DNA from: JADFQT01 sp047516825
Lineage (GTDB): Bacteria > Chloroflexota > Dehalococcoidia > Lucifugimonadales > UBA3495
Length of the DNA stretch: 13,847 nucleotides
Direction: 5' to 3'
NCBI GenBank assembly: GCA_047516825.1
Contig: JAKZUA010000250.1
Span: 1 to 13,847, forward strand
Position 1 is the first letter of the stretch. The number at the start of each line of letters is the position of its first letter. The notes below the pieces were generated by a model. The model had not been told where the DNA came from and ran no database searches. It saw nothing but the letters and a program-made list of their open reading frames with translations. Position numbers and translations under genes: made by a program. Positions 8,119 to 13,847 of the stretch are shown one piece after another.

Positions 8119-8516
8119 ATGGCTGAATGCAGGGTGATCCACCCGGACGGGCTGGAGGTGGAGATCCGTTCCGGCGCCATGACCCGCTTGGCCGGAGTAT
8201 CCCAGGGACTGGTCGATTCCGAAGGCATCCACCTGGCGATAGCCACCGTCCCGCCGGGCTGCTCCTCAAGTCCCCACTACCACGTAAACTGCGAGTCGGC
8301 GATATACGTAGTTCGAGGTCAGGGTCGTTTTATCGTCGGTGATAAGCTGGAAAACCCCCTCCCATCGGGCCGGGAGACTTCATCTGCGTCCCTCCCAACG
8401 CCGTCAACCAGCCGGTTAACGACAGCCAGACCGAACCGCTGGATCTGATCGTCGCCCGGAACACGCCGGTGGAGATTGTGGTGGAATACCAGCCGGAGCA
8501 GGCATCAGCCGGCTAG
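8119..8516 (+). pseudogene. Cupin-domain protein interrupted by a one-base frame change
   Basis: Small single-domain cupin (about 132 residues if the two frames are joined). The first frame (8119 to about 8358) carries the cupin 1 motif PHYHVNCESAIYVVRGQG, with His, His and Glu as metal-ligand candidates. The continuation is in the minus-one frame: PGDFICVPPNAVNQPVND and then DLIVARN, a good cupin 2 strand, ending at TAG 8514-8516. Uncorrected, the first frame runs on to 8448 as unrelated residues. The switch is at AAAACCCCCTCCC (8351-8363), consistent with one lost C, a sequencing or assembly error, or minus-one slippage. GAGGTGA (8106-8112) gives a good ribosome binding site for the ATG at 8119. 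Substrate unknown. Confidence 0.75.
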
Positions 8517-8638
8517 CTCTCCCATCAGGCCCATGCCAATTCGCCGCTCGCGGAAATTCCCTGCGAACAAACCCCCTCTGGCCGGCACCCCCGCCCAGCA
8601 CCCTGACCAGGTAGTTCCCTTGCGGCCGATCGCTCGTG

Positions 8639-8667
8639 TTGAGCCAGATACCGCTTTAGGCTATACT
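8639..8667 (+). promoter_or_regulatory. Sigma-70-type promoter for the acyl-CoA dehydrogenase gene
   Basis: TTGAGC (8639-8644) and TATACT (8662-8667) are separated by 17 bases, close to the TTGACA-17-TATAAT consensus. Transcription would begin near 8674, about 24 bases before the ATG. Together with the 181-base gap after the cupin gene, it suggests the acyl-CoA dehydrogenase is transcribed on its own. Confidence 0.6.
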
Positions 8668-8697
8668 GGCGACGTTTCGCAATACGGGAGGAATTGC

Positions 8698-9840
8698 ATG
8701 GACCTGGGACTTACCGAAATCCAGCAAATGCTGAAGAACAGCGCCCGGGAATTCTTATCCCAGGAGTGCCCTTTGTCTTTGGTTCGGGAGATGGAAGAGG
8801 ATACGCAGGGCTACCCCGATGAGCTGTGGCGGCAGCTGGTGAGCCTGGGCTGGACCGGCGTGGTTTTTCCTGAGCAATACGGCGGCACCGGCGGCGAATT
8901 CGTCGACCTGGCGGTGTTGCTGGAAGAGATGGGGCGGTCCTTAGTGCCTGGTCCCTTCTTCTCCACCGTGGTGCTGGGAGGTCTTACGGTATTGGACGCG
9001 GGCACCGACGCGCAAAAGCGGGACATCCTGCCTCGGATCTGCGCTGGAACGCTGAAGATGACCCTGGCGCTGACGGAATCCTCCGCTACCTTCGAGCCCT
9101 GGGGGATCGAGACCCTGGCCAGTCCGCATGGCGCCGGCTATCGACTGGAGGGAACCAAGCTGTTCGTCTCCGACGCCCAGGCCGCCCACCTGCTGTTGGT
9201 GGCGGCTCGAACCAACGCGAGTGGGGACCCGGAACAGGGCATAACGTTGTTCCTGGTTCGGCCGGACCAGGCCGGGATAACGATCAGCCAGCTTAATACC
9301 ATAGCCTCGGACCGGCAATGCGAGGTTTCGCTCAGCCAAGTTGAAGTCCCGGCCGACGCGGTGCTGGGGCCGGTGGGGCAGGGCTGGCCGATTATCCAGC
9401 GTTGCCTGCAACGAGCCATTGCTGGCAAGTGTATCGAGATGCTGGGAGGAGCCGACGCCGTGCTGGAGATGACCGTGGAGTACGCCAAACAGCGGACTCA
9501 GTTTGGCCGCCCGGTCGGCAGCTTCCAGGCCGTGCAGCACCACTGCGCCAACATGGCCACCGATGTGGAGGGGTGCCGCCAGATCGCCTATCAAGCGGCC
9601 TGGCGGGTCTCGGAAGGGTTGCCCGCCCAAAGGGAAGTCGCCATGGCCAAGGCTTGGGTCAGCAGCGCCTATCAGCGAGTCTGCTCCACGGCCCACCAAT
9701 GCCACGGAGCCATCGGTTTCACCAAAGAGCACAACCTGCAGCTATACACCCGGCGAGCCAAGGTACAGGAACTCAGCTACGGCGATGTAAACTGGCATAA
9801 AGAAGCGGCGCTCCAACAGATCGAGAGCCAGCCCCAGTAG
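8698..9840 (+). CDS. Acyl-CoA dehydrogenase family flavoprotein
   Basis: FAD-dependent dehydrogenase of about 380 residues, expected to make the alpha-beta double bond of an acyl-CoA thioester and pass electrons to an electron-transfer flavoprotein. Visible: FPEQYGGTGG at 57-66, LALTESSA at 123-130 (flavin-binding TE/S region), EGTKLFVSDA at 151-160, QRTQFGRPVGSFQAVQH at 265-281 and QCHGAIGFTKEHNLQLYTRRA at 334-354. At the place where classical enzymes have the YEG catalytic glutamate there is YGD (361-363), as in many FadE-like environmental paralogues. The ATG at 8698 has GGAGGA 5 bases upstream; an in-frame extension from 8476 overlaps the cupin gene and has no family match. Substrate chain type unknown. 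Confidence 0.9.
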   Translation: MDLGLTEIQQMLKNSAREFLSQECPLSLVREMEEDTQGYPDELWRQLVSLGWTGVVFPEQYGGTGGEFVDLAVLLEEMGRSLVPGPFFSTVVLGGLTVLDAGTDAQKRDILPRICAGTLKMTLALTESSATFEPWGIETLASPHGAGYRLEGTKLFVSDAQAAHLLLVAARTNASGDPEQGITLFLVRPDQAGITISQLNTIASDRQCEVSLSQVEVPADAVLGPVGQGWPIIQRCLQRAIAGKCIEMLGGADAVLEMTVEYAKQRTQFGRPVGSFQAVQHHCANMATDVEGCRQIAYQAAWRVSEGLPAQREVAMAKAWVSSAYQRVCSTAHQCHGAIGFTKEHNLQLYTRRAKVQELSYGDVNWHKEAALQQIESQPQ

Positions 9841-9959
9841 TCCCAGCGAACAGACCGGGTTTCGTACCCCAAACTAAAGCCAAAGTGAAACCAGCAGGGG
9901 TCGGCATGGCTTCCGTTATAGACCCCACCTCGGTCTTGGTATAGGGAGGTAGGCGCGAC

Positions 9960-10307
9960 ATGACCACCAGGGACTGCGTTTTTTGCAACATCATTAGTGA
10001 CCCGGTGCACCAGGCCCCGATTTACCGGGATGATCGAGTTATTGTAGTTAAGGACATCAACCCCAAAGCTCCTATTCATCTGCTGATAATCCCCAACATG
10101 CACCTGGGTTCGCTGGCATACGTTGGCCCTGGTCAAGTCCCTATCATGGGTCATATGTTCGTGGTAGCGGAGGAGATGGCGCGGCGGGAGGGAGCGACAC
10201 TGAGCGGGTACCGGTTAACCCTGAATCAAGGACAGGACTCCGGACAGGAAATCGAGCATCTGCACCTGCATCTGATGGCCGGACGCAAGCTGTCGGCGAT
10301 GGGATGA
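9960..10307 (+). CDS. HIT (histidine triad) family nucleotide hydrolase
   Basis: HINT-like protein of 115 residues, expected to hydrolyse nucleoside phosphoramidates, adenylates or dinucleoside polyphosphates in the cytoplasm. The HIT motif HLHLHLMAG is at 100-108, with His102 the likely nucleophile; CVFC at 6-9 is a usual zinc-ligand pair, and INPKAPIHLLIIPNMH (33-48) is the conserved nucleotide-binding strand region. GGGAGGT (9944-9950) lies 9 bases before the ATG. An upstream ACCTC (9927-9931) could pair with GAGGT of this site. It overlaps the next gene by four bases (ATGA), so the two are translationally coupled. The 119-base gap before it holds nothing else recognised. Confidence 0.9.
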   Translation: MTTRDCVFCNIISDPVHQAPIYRDDRVIVVKDINPKAPIHLLIIPNMHLGSLAYVGPGQVPIMGHMFVVAEEMARREGATLSGYRLTLNQGQDSGQEIEHLHLHLMAGRKLSAMG

Positions 10308-10933
10308 CCGGCGATGGGTTAACCGGGGTTCCGGACTGGAAGGACCTGCGTAACCGGGTGGAGCAAAGGGTCGGCCGCCTGCCCCAGGGGCTCCAGGACC
10401 ACATCAGCCGGGTAACCGCCATCGCCAGGGAGCTGGCTCCTGGCCACGGGCTGGACCCGGGGCTGGCAGCGGTGGGGATGCAGGCTCACGACGTAGCCCG
10501 GGCAATGCCCGATCCGGAATTGCTTTCCCTGGCCTATTCTTTGAATCTGCCCGTCGACCCGGTACAGTCTCATGTCCCCCTGCTGCTGCACGGGCCGGTG
10601 GGAGCCGAGCTGCTGCGGCGGGAGGACGGCCTGAACGATGACTCGCTCTATCAAGCGGTCTACTGGCACACCACCGGCCATCCCTCCCTGGACCAGTTGG
10701 GTAAGCTGGTGTTTCTCGCCGACAAGCTAGACCCTCAGAAGCTGGCCCGCTATCCCTACCAACCTCATCTACGGGAACTGGCTCTCAACAATCTAGATGC
10801 CGCCCTGCTGGAATTTTTAACGCGGGAGATTGTCTCCCTGGCCGGCCGGGGCGAGTTAATCCACTCCGCGATGTTGGAAGCTCGCAACGCTTTGCTGGCC
10901 GCCGCCACTGCGGGGCCTACCGAGCCGGGTTAG
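10304..10933 (+). CDS. HD-domain protein, YqeK-like (symmetrical Ap4A hydrolase family)
   Basis: HD-superfamily phosphohydrolase of 209 residues resembling YqeK, a family whose studied members split diadenosine tetraphosphate into two ADP. Metal-ligand candidates appear in order: His33 (DHISRV), His62-Asp63 (AHDVAR), His96 (LLHGPVGAELL), His122 (YWHTTGH) and Asp140 (LVFLADKLDP). HTTG followed by FLADKLDP is characteristic of YqeK rather than other HD proteins. The ATG overlaps the HIT gene stop (ATGA), so translation is probably coupled. In many bacteria yqeK is followed by rsfS; no rsfS is seen here. A palindromic repeat begins 18 bases after the stop codon. Confidence 0.82.
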   Translation: MTGDGLTGVPDWKDLRNRVEQRVGRLPQGLQDHISRVTAIARELAPGHGLDPGLAAVGMQAHDVARAMPDPELLSLAYSLNLPVDPVQSHVPLLLHGPVGAELLRREDGLNDDSLYQAVYWHTTGHPSLDQLGKLVFLADKLDPQKLARYPYQPHLRELALNNLDAALLEFLTREIVSLAGRGELIHSAMLEARNALLAAATAGPTEPG

Positions 10934-10951
10934 GGATCCGTGACGAAAGTT

Positions 10952-11047
10952 CTAAACTTGTAACATCCAAATCCCCCTTTACCCCCCCTTTTTTAAGGGG
11001 GATAAAGGGGGATTTACCCAAACGGCGGCATCTCCGAGCGGTTTTAG
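10952..11047 (-). repeat. Palindromic MITE-like repeat, copy 3 (96 bp, intact ends)
   Basis: Terminal inverted repeats are CTAAACTTG at 10952-10960 and CGGTTTTAG at 11039-11047. The core arm AAATCCCCC (10969-10977) pairs with GGGGGATTT (11007-11015) around a C-run, T-run, AAGGGGG inner arm. Its sequence is the reverse complement of copies 1 and 2 over the whole length, including the flank ACGGCGGCATCTCCGAGCGG, which matches GCCGCCGTTT next to copy 2 and the outer part of copy 1. It lies directly after the YqeK-like gene and before the selenoprotein candidate, where its hairpin could end the HIT-YqeK transcript. Confidence 0.8.
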
Positions 11048-11208
11048 CTCTTGATTCAGGGCTCAATGGTTTCCCAGATCGGTTCCCTGAAAATCCGGCC
11101 GGTTTGCACCTTTTGGCCGCCGGCCCGCATCATATCTACTAAAGGCGGGGTGTGTACCTTCAAAACCCGCCTCTCGTTATTCCCGGAAGTATCCCCGGAG
11201 GTAGCCCG

Positions 11209-11526
11209 GTGCAAGTAAATTTGAGCCAAAAGGCGATCCAGCACATTCAGGAAAAAGGCGGCCGCGCCGCGGTAGACCTGGTCTGTATTTCCTCTTGAGC
11301 CGGTTCTACCGCTGAGGTATCGGTCGATACCAACGTCGCCCGGCGCCGTAACACTTCGGGTTACCAGGTGGTCCATCAGGAAGGAGTGGAGTTGCTGGTG
11401 TCTCCCGATCTGGCCAAAAACTCGCGCCAGCTTTCGGTGGAGCTGAAGGAGTTCTGGTTCTTCCGGCACCTGAAAGCTGAGGCCGAATTAGCCAACGGAC
11501 TGGTTTTGGGAAGACGGGGAGGCTAA
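11209..11526 (+). CDS. Candidate selenoprotein with in-frame UGA (CC/Se-motif-like small protein)
   Basis: A 105-residue frame from GTG 11209 to TAA 11524-11526, interrupted only by TGA at 11296-11298 (residue 30). GGAGGT at 11197-11202, 6 bases before the GTG, fixes the start. The first part, ISQKAI-like (here LSQKAIQHIQEKGGRAAVDL), leads to CISS-U-AGS, with Cys26 and selenocysteine 30. After the TGA, 75 sense codons follow: GYQVVHQEGVELLVSPDLA (51-69), LSVELKEFWFF (75-85) and an ELANGLVLG end. This layout resembles, from memory, the small CC/Se motif (seleno)protein family, of unknown and probably redox function. A SECIS-like hairpin lies downstream of the TGA. The alternative is a pseudogene in which a Cys or other codon became TGA. 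Other genes here use TGA as a stop, so wholesale recoding is unlikely. The 149 bases before the ribosome binding site hold no clear gene. Confidence 0.68.
11316..11331 (+). promoter_or_regulatory. Bacterial SECIS-like hairpin downstream of the in-frame UGA
   Basis: GGTATC (11316-11321) pairs perfectly with GATACC (11326-11331) around the four-base loop GGTC (11322-11325). Twenty-three bases separate the TGA (11296-11298) from the loop, inside the range usual for bacterial SECIS elements. The GGUC apical loop is the one in the E. coli fdhF SECIS, where loop G and U contact SelB; the GGU...ACC arm ends are also the same. The bulged U of fdhF is absent. A short outer pairing of CG (11310-11311) with CG (11334-11335) across an internal loop is possible. 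The hairpin lies within the coding sequence, as required in bacteria. Confidence 0.62.
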
Positions 11527-11581
11527 TCTTCGGGTCATCCCCTGGGCTGGGCCATCTTCTTGTACTGGGCCCCTTCCCCAT

Positions 11582-11603
11582 CCCCTTAGCCCCTTAGCCC
11601 CTT
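11582..11603 (+). repeat. Short tandem repeat of CCCCTTAG
   Basis: Two exact copies of the 8-mer CCCCTTAG are followed by CCCCTT. It lies in the 244-base gap between the selenoprotein candidate and the flavin oxidoreductase, just before repeat copy 4. No function is evident. Confidence 0.45.
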
Positions 11604-11613
11604 GAAGAAATTA

Positions 11614-11670
11614 TTAAACCCGTGAGATCCAATTCCCCCTAAATCCTCCTTTGCAAAGGGGGACTCCTCC
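11614..11670 (-). repeat. Palindromic MITE-like repeat, copy 4 (truncated)
   Basis: TTAAACCCGTGAGATCC (11614-11630) matches CTAAACTTGTAACATCC at the left end of copy 3, and CCCCCTAAATCCTCCTTTGC then AAAGGGGGA follows as the inner palindrome. The outer right arm GGGGGATTT and the right terminal repeat are missing or too diverged to see, so the element is a decayed or truncated copy in the same orientation as copy 3. It lies upstream of the flavin oxidoreductase gene. Confidence 0.6.
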
Positions 11671-11723
11671 AATGGTATTTGGCTATAGGTTCAAGACTCA
11701 GAAAATCCCTCCAACTAACCGTC

Positions 11724-11732
11724 TGCTATACT
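11724..11732 (+). promoter_or_regulatory. Extended minus-10 element before the flavin oxidoreductase gene
   Basis: TGCTATACT is an extended minus-10 motif (TG-N-TATACT, one mismatch to TATAAT). No good minus-35 box is seen 16-18 bases upstream, as is common for extended minus-10 promoters. Transcription would begin about 30 bases before the ATG at 11771. Confidence 0.4.
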
Positions 11733-11770
11733 GCACCGGCCAGCTGAACTTTGGGCGCCGGAGCAGAGAA

Positions 11771-12754
11771 ATGTTGTTCGGCATCAATCTGGGCGGCGGC
11801 AACCTCCCCCATGAATCCCGTGCGGAGGCCCTGGAAGGCCGGTTGGAGAAGTCGCGCCTGGCCAAGCGGTACGGATTCCACTCCTTGTGGAGCGGCGCCG
11901 GCTACCTGAACAACGACTTCCACCCCATGCTGTTGCTGTCCAGGGTGGCGGCAGAGGCTCCCGAACTGGAGCTGGGAATGGTCGCATTGCTGCCTCTGTA
12001 CCATCCGGTGGAGGCCGCCGAGCAAATCGCCACGCTGGACGTTATTTGCGGGGGCAAGTTTGTGCTGGCCCCGGCCCTGGGCTGGCGAGACTTCCAGTTC
12101 AACGCCTTCGGAATCCCCAAGGGCGAGCGCCTCTCCCGATTCCGCGAAGTAAGGGAGGTCATGCAGCAGCTCTGGACCGAGAGCCGGGTAACCCACCAGG
12201 GTCAGCATTTCCAGATGGAAGACGTGCCCGGCGGCGGATCCCCATTGCAGAAGCCCTATCCCAGGATGTACCTGGCGGCCAACCAAGACCGGGGCGTGGT
12301 TCGGGCGGCCCGGCAGGCCGATGGCTGGCTGATCAGCTCCCGGGCGACTTTGACCACCCTTCGTCAGCAGGTGCCGGTTTACCAGGCAGCCGCGAGGGCG
12401 GAGGGTAAAGATGGCTACATTTCCGCCTGGCGGGAGATGTTCATCGCGGAAACTCGGGAGAAGGCCATAGAAATCGCCCGACCCCACGTGGAGTGGTTAT
12501 ACCGCGACCGGGCCGCCTCGGGCCATAGCCAGGAACTGCCCTCCGCCGACCGAATCGACGTTCCCTTCGAGCAGGTCTTGGAAGGACGGTTCATCATCGG
12601 CAGCCCGGACGAATGCGCCGAAGAAATCAAAAAATATCAGGAGTTGGGCATCCAGGAGCTGATATTGCGCTGCCAGTGGCCCGGCATGCCCAACCAAGAC
12701 TCCAACCGGGCCGTGGAGCTGTTCGGCCAGGAAGTGCTTCCCCGGTTCGGGTGA
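11771..12754 (+). CDS. LLM-class (luciferase-like) flavin-dependent oxidoreductase
   Basis: TIM-barrel flavin enzyme of about 327 residues, of the bacterial luciferase / F420-dependent oxidoreductase superfamily. The N-terminal strand MLFGINLGGG, then LPLYHPVEAAEQIATLDVIC (74-93) and GGKFVLAPALGWRDFQFNAF (94-113) are the classical LLM signature, where the cofactor-binding barrel edge GWRDxxFxAFG is typical. GERLSRFREVREVMQQLW (118-135) is the usual following helix, and the C-terminal FIIGSPDECAEEIKKYQELGI closes the fold. The ATG at 11771 has GGAG 8 bases upstream. In-frame starts further upstream (from 11651) translate the palindromic repeat and are rejected. Whether it uses FMN or F420, and its substrate, cannot be told from sequence. 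Confidence 0.87.
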   Translation: MLFGINLGGGNLPHESRAEALEGRLEKSRLAKRYGFHSLWSGAGYLNNDFHPMLLLSRVAAEAPELELGMVALLPLYHPVEAAEQIATLDVICGGKFVLAPALGWRDFQFNAFGIPKGERLSRFREVREVMQQLWTESRVTHQGQHFQMEDVPGGGSPLQKPYPRMYLAANQDRGVVRAARQADGWLISSRATLTTLRQQVPVYQAAARAEGKDGYISAWREMFIAETREKAIEIARPHVEWLYRDRAASGHSQELPSADRIDVPFEQVLEGRFIIGSPDECAEEIKKYQELGIQELILRCQWPGMPNQDSNRAVELFGQEVLPRFG

Positions 12755-12785
12755 TGCCCGGAACGCCCTCTGCTAAAAGTCCCTC

Positions 12786-13565
12786 CTACCCAGCGGTATA
12801 CTCCGGAGCGCGCTTCTCCACAAAGGAGCGGCCGGCCTCCTGGAAGTCCTCGGTCTGGTGCAGCTTTAACGGCTGGATGTACATATTGGCGTCGTACAGC
12901 GGCTGGACCCACTGGCGGCGGGTCAGACGCACTCCGGAACGGGCGGCTAGGGGCGGCGCTTTCAGTATCTTCTCCGCCAGCTCTTCGGCGGCCTCCAGGT
13001 GCTTTCCGGTGGGCACCAGACGGTTGATCAGCCCCAGGCGATAAAGCTCGGCGGCATCCACCGGCTCTCCGGTAATGACCATCTCGGTGACTACCTTGGA
13101 GGGCATGAAGGCGTTCATCTTAGCCCAGACCCGGGCGCCGGGTAGTCCTCGCTTGGTTTCGGTGATACCAAACTGAGCCTCCTCCGAGGCGACGATCAGG
13201 TCGCACTCGGCGGCGATGGAGGTGCCAGCGCCCAGGGCATACCCATGGATGGCAGCGATGACCGGCTTCCAGTTGATGCTGCGGCCCAGATAGCCCTCCG
13301 AGCTACTTCCCATGGTGCGCCGGGCGCTCTGCTGAGGGGTCATGTTGACCAAGCGCTGCTTGATGTCGGCGCCGGCGCAGAAGCAGCGACCGGCCCCGTG
13401 AATAATGGCCACCCAGGCATCCTCGTCGATGTCGAACTCCAGCAGAGCATCGGGCAGGTCCCGCTCGAACTGGTCGTTGACCGCGTTAAGCGACTGAGGC
13501 CGGTTCAGCATGATGTAGCCAATCTTGCCCTTACGCTCATAGGTCATGGTTTCGAATTCGGTCAT
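12786..13565 (-). CDS. Enoyl-CoA hydratase/isomerase (crotonase) family protein
   Basis: Crotonase-fold protein of 259 residues, acting on an acyl-CoA thioester. The two oxyanion-hole segments are visible: GRCFCAGADI at 59-68 and HGYALGAG at 107-114. Of the two catalytic glutamates of classical hydratases, the second is kept (Glu136 in FGITETKRGLPGA), but the first position (rat Glu144) is Ser116. It may therefore be an isomerase, hydrolase, lyase or a hydratase with altered chemistry. On this strand AGGAGG lies 8 bases before the ATG at 13565; an extension of 19 residues from 13622 would read through the ribosome binding site and is rejected. Convergent with the flavin oxidoreductase, 31 bases between stop codons, without an obvious terminator. 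Confidence 0.9.
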   Translation of the reverse strand: MTEFETMTYERKGKIGYIMLNRPQSLNAVNDQFERDLPDALLEFDIDEDAWVAIIHGAGRCFCAGADIKQRLVNMTPQQSARRTMGSSSEGYLGRSINWKPVIAAIHGYALGAGTSIAAECDLIVASEEAQFGITETKRGLPGARVWAKMNAFMPSKVVTEMVITGEPVDAAELYRLGLINRLVPTGKHLEAAEELAEKILKAPPLAARSGVRLTRRQWVQPLYDANMYIQPLKLHQTEDFQEAGRSFVEKRAPEYTAG

Positions 13566-13669
13566 TCTCTCTTCCTCCTCGGCTGCTGTTGATTTCCGCC
13601 CATTTTTCGTCCCAACTTTCAACTAGAAACTAACGGTGAAGCATTTGCCGGTTTGATACGGGCGCTGGC

Positions 13670-13698
13670 AATATAACAAGGGCTGAGATGAGCGTCAA
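13670..13698 (-). promoter_or_regulatory. Sigma-70-type promoter for the crotonase gene
   Basis: Reading the minus strand, TTGACG (13698 to 13693) and TATATT (13675 to 13670) are 17 bases apart, each one mismatch from consensus. Transcription would begin near 13663, leaving a leader of about 98 bases before the ATG at 13565. The promoter lies 10 bases from the apparent end of the insertion sequence. Confidence 0.6.
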
Positions 13699-13707
13699 AT
13701 TTGCCTG

Positions 13708-13847
13708 CAGGGCCTTTTCATTTTCTCAAAATAGTATAAAATTATTACCAGTTTAAGCGGGAGGGGAGGATGATGACTTTGAGAGAAGCGCTGGATTTGG
13801 TGCCTGACTTCCGGAGTAGCCAAGGGCGACGCCACTCTTTGGGGGCG
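13708..13847 (+). mobile_element. Left end of an insertion sequence, probably ISAs1 family (cut by window edge)
   Basis: The transposase start at 13770 is preceded by an AT-rich leader unlike the surrounding GC-rich DNA. CAGGGCCTTTTCATTTTCTC (13708-13727) is a plausible left terminal repeat, as ISAs1-type ends often begin CAGGG, but the right end and target duplication are outside the window, so the boundary is inferred. Confidence 0.45.
13770..13847 (+). CDS. Transposase N-terminus, ISAs1 family (DDE_Tnp_1-associated domain), partial
   Basis: The first 26 codons of a gene running off the right edge: LREALDLVPDFRSSQGRRHS with a following LGA. LxxxLxxVPDxRxxQGRRHxL is the hallmark N-terminus of ISAs1-type transposases and of the H-repeat-associated domain, which precedes a DDE catalytic domain not in view. 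GGGGAGG (13763-13769) lies directly before two consecutive ATG codons (13770, 13773); the second has better spacing. Whether the element is intact cannot be told. Confidence 0.72.
   Translation, partial: MMTLREALDLVPDFRSSQGRRHSLGA

Noticed and set aside
8941..9732. Long minus-strand open frame of 263 codons
   Set aside because: It lies wholly inside the acyl-CoA dehydrogenase gene, whose motifs are clear. Its own translation has no recognisable domain, so it is a shadow of GC-rich codon use.
11056..11469. Minus-strand open frame of 137 codons across the selenoprotein candidate, ending with a plausible-looking tail (LKVHTPPLVDMMRAGGQK)
   Set aside because: Its upstream two-thirds are the antisense of the well-supported plus-strand gene, no ribosome binding site was seen and I recognise no family. 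The last 35 codons might be a gene remnant, but this cannot be shown from the sequence.
11726..12487. Long minus-strand open frame of 253 codons
   Set aside because: Antisense to the luciferase-like oxidoreductase, with low-complexity composition and no domain.

Overview
The window is a dense, high-GC bacterial chromosome segment of ordinary housekeeping and catabolic genes. It carries a family of short palindromic repeats and, between two of those repeats, a small gene that looks like a selenoprotein. The gene mix (arginine genes with a UPF0182 membrane protein, single-domain acyl-CoA dehydrogenase, luciferase-like flavin oxidoreductase, crotonase, ISAs1-type transposase start) and the AAATCCCCC-type repeats suggest an uncultured Chloroflexota, perhaps Dehalococcoidia-like. 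That placement is inference from gene content, not from a marker gene.

Layout. Positions 53-6735 form an arginine cluster, all on the plus strand: argB (acetylglutamate kinase), a seven-helix UPF0182 membrane protein, argD (acetylornithine aminotransferase), argG (argininosuccinate synthase) and a short GNAT acetyltransferase that may be the N-acetylglutamate synthase. Palindromic repeat copies separate argB from UPF0182 and argD from argG. Positions 6882-8048 hold a class I/II aminotransferase. A cupin gene broken by a one-base frame change follows (8119-8516). An acyl-CoA dehydrogenase with a good sigma-70 promoter occupies 8698-9840. A HIT-family hydrolase and an HD-domain YqeK-like hydrolase overlap by 4 bases (9960-10933).

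The most notable region is 10952-11670. Two copies of the palindromic repeat flank a 105-codon gene (11209-11526) with a strong ribosome binding site and a GTG start. Its reading frame is interrupted only by an in-frame TGA at codon 30. The TGA is followed by a perfect 6-bp hairpin with a GGUC loop, the same apical loop as the E. coli fdhF SECIS element. I read this as a probable selenocysteine gene, resembling the small CC/Se-motif (seleno)protein family.

The right end holds a luciferase-like oxidoreductase (11771-12754) and, convergent with it on the minus strand, an enoyl-CoA hydratase-family gene (12786-13565) with its own promoter. The left end of an insertion sequence, probably ISAs1 family, runs off the window from about 13708. 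No rRNA, tRNA or CRISPR array was seen, and no intergenic stretch exceeds 300 bases.
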